Below are positions 62,301 to 64,000 of a stretch of 64,000 bases of DNA, one piece after another. The position numbers and the translations under genes are program-made. This DNA comes from Phocaeicola_A sp963624095 (lineage in GTDB: Bacteria; Bacteroidota; Bacteroidia; Bacteroidales; Bacteroidaceae). Each line of letters starts with the position of its first letter. Position 1 is the first letter of the stretch. The stretch lies in assembly GCA_963624095.1 (NCBI GenBank), contig CAVFNZ010000001.1:1-64000 (forward strand), in the 5' to 3' direction. Below the pieces are notes generated by a model. The model was not told the DNA's origin, ran no database searches, and saw only the letters and a list, made by a program, of their open reading frames with translations.

Positions 62301-62648
62301 CCATGTGTAACCGTCAGCGGAAGTCTGCAACAACGTACACGAAGGCGGCACATGCTCATCCACCGCGTCGGAGAGGTAGTGCATATAGAATTTCCCTTTC
62401 CAGTAGGCCATCATCGGTTGGTGATTGTAAGTCCATCCGTTGCCGTTGCTGGAATAGAGGTCGTAGCGTCGACAGGCGCGCATCGTCTGGATGTTGTGCA
62501 CACCCACCACGGGTGACAACTGTCCGTCGTGATGATTGGGGTTGGAGAGTTCGGTACCGGTATAGTGAATACGGTCTTGGGCGTTTACGGGAGCAAGAAA
62601 GAGGCATCCTGTGGCCACCGTCAACAATTGTTTAGCGAAATGTTTCAT
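59325..62648 (-). CDS. Three-part BNR propeller / LamG-like / (alpha/alpha)6 glycosidase
   Basis: A 1,107-aa exported protein (signal peptide ending VNAQ). Residues about 25-420 are a BNR-type propeller with TSADGYTW and SSDRGNTW boxes; a region of about 440-620 resembles a concanavalin/LamG-like fold (LSVEFDLMAEQNDHGTLQIEF); about 650-1060 form an (alpha/alpha)6 barrel like MGH1/GH63-type enzymes (YADKYNLISCALGHHIYESRWLRD, RPTINSYMYGNAMALAHIAE, WDGAIWPFATAQTL). The propeller might belong near GH145/PL42-type rhamnose-glucuronate enzymes, but I cannot show this. First gene of the operon, with its promoter at 62768-62799. Confidence 0.72.
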   Translation of the reverse strand: MKHFAKQLLTVATGCLFLAPVNAQDRIHYTGTELSNPNHHDGQLSPVVGVHNIQTMRACRRYDLYSSNGNGWTYNHQPMMAYWKGKFYMHYLSDAVDEHVPPSCTLLQTSADGYTWTAPEVLFPVYHLTDGTTKDGSVVAKNMDAVMHQRVGFYVSKSGKLIAMGHYGICLHPKDDPNDGNGVGRVVREIKEDGTFGPIYFIYYNHAFNEKNTNYPYYTKSKDKAFRQACDEILANPLYRMQWVEEADRQDPILPLKEEYKAFCWYTLPDGRIACLWKHALTSISSDRGNTWEQPIGRAKGFVNSNAKIWGQRLSDGSYATVYNPSEFRWPLAISLSKDGLEYTTLNLIHGEVPMMRYCGQYKSFGPQYVRGIQEGNGTPSDGNLWVTYSVNKEDMWVARVKVPVQQHASSHANEDFASFRSLADLDMWNLYSCVWAPVSLEQKDGTIWLTLKDKDPFDVAKVERKIPNTKELSVEFDLMAEQNDHGTLQIEFVDEDGTACARLDLTPEGEFRSKGGARYGKVLMYEPGKRYHVKVDVSVTNRNSVVYVNGEKKATRMLFAPVSSIERIVFRTGERRHYPTVDTWADQYEDAPNANGVDPEATFRIANVKSASMDADGSAAVLKYNDYKHYVDYFNGMEDENIAQAIPNAQASDWMKENIPLFDCPERDFEEMFYYRWWTLRKHIEETPVGYGMTEFLVKRSYADKYNLISCALGHHIYESRWLRDPKYLDGIIRTWYRGNEGKPMNRMMKYSSWNPDAVYNRYLVTMDEAFLTDLYTDLCEEYKRWEETHRLENGLFWQEDVRDGMEESVSGGRKKQFARPTINSYMYGNAMALAHIAELMGKTEDAQLYRQKAEETKRLIETRLWNTKHQFFETVRGDTCAQVREAIGYIPWYFNIPSEQYSEAWKQLNDEKGFSAPYGLTTAERRHPEFRTHGVGQCEWDGAIWPFATAQTLTALANYLNHSESPVVTDSTFFRQMQLYVESQHHRGRPYVGEYLDEVTGYWLKGDQERSRYYNHSTFNDLVITGIAGLRPRTDKSIEVNPLVPDGQWDYFCLDNVRYHGHNITILWDRYGDRYHQGRGLRVLVDGRLVGQSDSLGRLICKDVL

Positions 62649-62767
62649 AAAAGTTCTTCTTAATAGTATTACGATTAAAGGGATGAACCTCCTGTTCTTT
62701 TAATCACCTGAAACCTCTTCTATGGGTGTGGTGCAAGACACAGAAGGGCAACCCCCGTCTAAGTCTA

Positions 62768-62799
62768 CAAAAATATTGAAAATCCCTTGTTCTTTCAAA
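62768..62799 (-). promoter_or_regulatory. Promoter of the glycoside hydrolase operon
   Basis: On the minus strand TTTG (62796-62799), a 20-bp spacer and TATTTTTG (62768-62775) match the consensus. The leader would be about 113 nt. No HTCS, SusR or ECF sigma gene is adjacent to explain control. Confidence 0.65.
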
Positions 62800-62897
62800 C
62801 GACCTGCTCGGTTATCCCTGTTATTTAACGTAAATTGAGAAACAGAGGCCCCGGACACTGATTTGAACTACGGGAAAAGATGTTTAACCTCAAAAAG

Positions 62898-62928
62898 TTT
62901 GTTGGGTTCATAGCTTGGAGTAACTTTG
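62898..62928 (+). promoter_or_regulatory. Promoter of the DMT transporter gene
   Basis: TTTG (62898-62901), a 19-bp spacer and TAACTTTG (62921-62928) lie 31 bp before ATG 62960. It is divergent from the glycoside hydrolase promoter, about 100 bp away. No gene is present in 62649-62959. Confidence 0.65.
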
Positions 62929-62959
62929 CGCCCCGAAAGAATCTAACAAAGTAAGAAGC

Positions 62960-63901
62960 ATGATGAACTACAAAGTAAAAGGCTATGCATTAGGTGCCAT
63001 AGCCGCTGCTACCTATGGCATGAATCCGTTGTTTACCCTTCCGCTCTACAGCAACGGGATGAATCCGGATTCCGTACTCCTCTTCCGTTACCTGTTGGCT
63101 ATTCCCATTGTCGCGGTTATGCTGAAGGCGCGCGGACACTCGTTCAAACTGCAGCGCAGGGAGATAGTTCCACTCATCGTGATGGGTGTGTTGATGGCGG
63201 CCTCGTCACTTTGTCTCTACCTGAGCTACAACTACATGGCGGCGGGCATCGCCTCTACGATGCTGTTCGTTTACCCCATCATGGTGGCGGTCATCATGGC
63301 GGTGGTCTACAAGGAACGCCTCTCCGCAATGACGGCCTTCTGCTTGGTGATGGCCTTGGGAGGCATCGGCATGCTCTATAATACAAGCGACGGCGGAACG
63401 CTTAGTTTGGCGGGTACTCTGTTGGTGATGCTCTCCTCCCTCTCCTACGCTGTCTATCTGGTGGGTGTCAACAAACCCGTGCTGAAGAACATCCCTACAC
63501 TGCGCGTCACGTTCTATGTCCTTTTCTTCGGAGTCTTCCTCTACGCCTTCCGGTTGGTGGCCTTCTGTCCGCTGACTGTGCCGGGAGACTGGTATCTGTG
63601 GGGCAACCTCATTGCCTTGGCTACGTTGCCAACCGCCATCTCTTTCTTCTGCACCACCCTGGCCATTCAATATATAGGCTCCACACCGACTGCCATACTG
63701 GGGGCTTTGGAACCTGTCACTGCCATTTTCTTTGGCGTGGTGATATTCCATGAAACCCTTACTCCGCGTGACATCGTTGGTCTTGTGATGATTATCACGG
63801 CCGTCACATTGGTAGTGGCGGGAGGTTCCGTTACCCAACACCTGATACGTTTCCGTAAGCTCTTCCCAAGAATACCGTTTGGACATCATCACAAGGGGTA
63901 G
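62960..63901 (+). CDS. DMT-superfamily (EamA) transporter
   Basis: A 313-aa inner-membrane protein with about ten hydrophobic segments in two EamA repeats (GALGAI-like start GYALGAIAAATYGMNPLF, and a second half ending in PTAILGALEPVTAIFFGVVIFHE). The Pro/Glu motif of the last segment is typical of drug/metabolite transporters. Substrate unknown; metabolites such as amino acids or sugars are common. A basic C-terminal tail (FRKLFPRIPFGHHHKG) faces the cytoplasm. It is a single gene with its own promoter and terminator. Confidence 0.9.
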   Translation: MMNYKVKGYALGAIAAATYGMNPLFTLPLYSNGMNPDSVLLFRYLLAIPIVAVMLKARGHSFKLQRREIVPLIVMGVLMAASSLCLYLSYNYMAAGIASTMLFVYPIMVAVIMAVVYKERLSAMTAFCLVMALGGIGMLYNTSDGGTLSLAGTLLVMLSSLSYAVYLVGVNKPVLKNIPTLRVTFYVLFFGVFLYAFRLVAFCPLTVPGDWYLWGNLIALATLPTAISFFCTTLAIQYIGSTPTAILGALEPVTAIFFGVVIFHETLTPRDIVGLVMIITAVTLVVAGGSVTQHLIRFRKLFPRIPFGHHHKG

Positions 63902-63913
63902 GATATAAGTAAG

Positions 63914-63955
63914 CGGGCGATGAGGCTTACCACTGGTGGGTAGCTTCATCGCCCG
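63914..63955 (+). terminator. Terminator of the DMT transporter gene
   Basis: CGGGCGATGA (63914-63923) pairs with TCATCGCCCG (63946-63955), with an inner stem GCTTACC / GGGTAGC. It starts 13 bp after the stop codon. Confidence 0.8.
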
Positions 63956-64000
63956 GCGTTAATTAGACATGGTTGCAATTATTCCGTGAATCTGTCAGGC

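Overview
The window looks like a chromosomal segment of a Bacteroidales bacterium, probably Bacteroidaceae-like. Grounds: a SusC/SusD pair, a carbohydrate-degrading operon rich in GH78, GH95 and GH140 families, a three-gene quinol:fumarate reductase, a Bacteroidetes-type SpmAB fusion, and promoters of the TTTG-N19/21-TAnnTTTG type upstream of many genes. I cannot fix the genus. No tRNA, rRNA, IS element, prophage or CRISPR array was seen.

Layout. 1-870: a gene-poor edge with a short lipoprotein-like ORF, a good leftward promoter, and layered repeats with a 22-bp period. 873-8280: housekeeping genes, a DUF2851 gene (minus) divergent from dapB, then lepB, a lepB paralogue that has lost both catalytic residues, a thioesterase, dprA and an MscS-type channel. 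8281-14139: asnB behind a long leader, convergent with frdCAB. 14480-23105: an SDR oxidoreductase, then a minus-strand housekeeping run (GNAT protein, parE, coaD, S41 protease, ybeY, SpmAB-like protein, WbqC). 23419-31277: SusC, SusD and a DUF4957/5123-type surface lipoprotein with no enzyme genes beside them. 31565-36442: an operon holding tatA and tatC together with two apparent Tat substrates, a NapH/NapG-like Fe-S fusion and a Tat-lipoprotein aldo/keto reductase. 36630-39385: an Rpn/PDDEXK-type nuclease with a 12-nt coding repeat, and a THUMP-like methyltransferase. 39401-46100: porin, imelysin lipoprotein, di-haem lipoprotein and a ResB-CcsA cytochrome c assembly protein. 46421-62648: a six-gene enzyme operon (BNR plus alpha/alpha-barrel protein, GH78, STN-esterase, GH95, GH140, GH78-BNR fusion) whose content recalls pectin, especially rhamnogalacturonan, side-chain degradation. 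62960-63901: a DMT transporter.

The most unusual signal is not a gene. Three intergenic regions (about 581-725, 15421-15476 and 37865-37942, with a weaker fourth at 46298-46348) carry rows of 12-bp palindromes separated by 10-bp spacers, giving a 22-bp repeat length in each. The palindrome differs between loci (TGACAATTGTCA, GAGGTTAACCTC, TGACAGCTGTCG) while the 12+10 geometry is kept. Two of the loci also carry flanking AAGCG-type heptamers close to the same spacing. This looks like a family of phased sites for a dimeric DNA-binding protein, or a structured intergenic element, that I cannot name.

How the parts may work together: the Tat operon probably builds a periplasmic electron-transfer chain; the porin/imelysin/di-haem/CcsBA group probably handles iron or peroxide with a locally encoded haem-attachment system; the enzyme operon and the separate SusCD system may be two pieces of one pectin-use capability. 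These are inferences from families and gene order.
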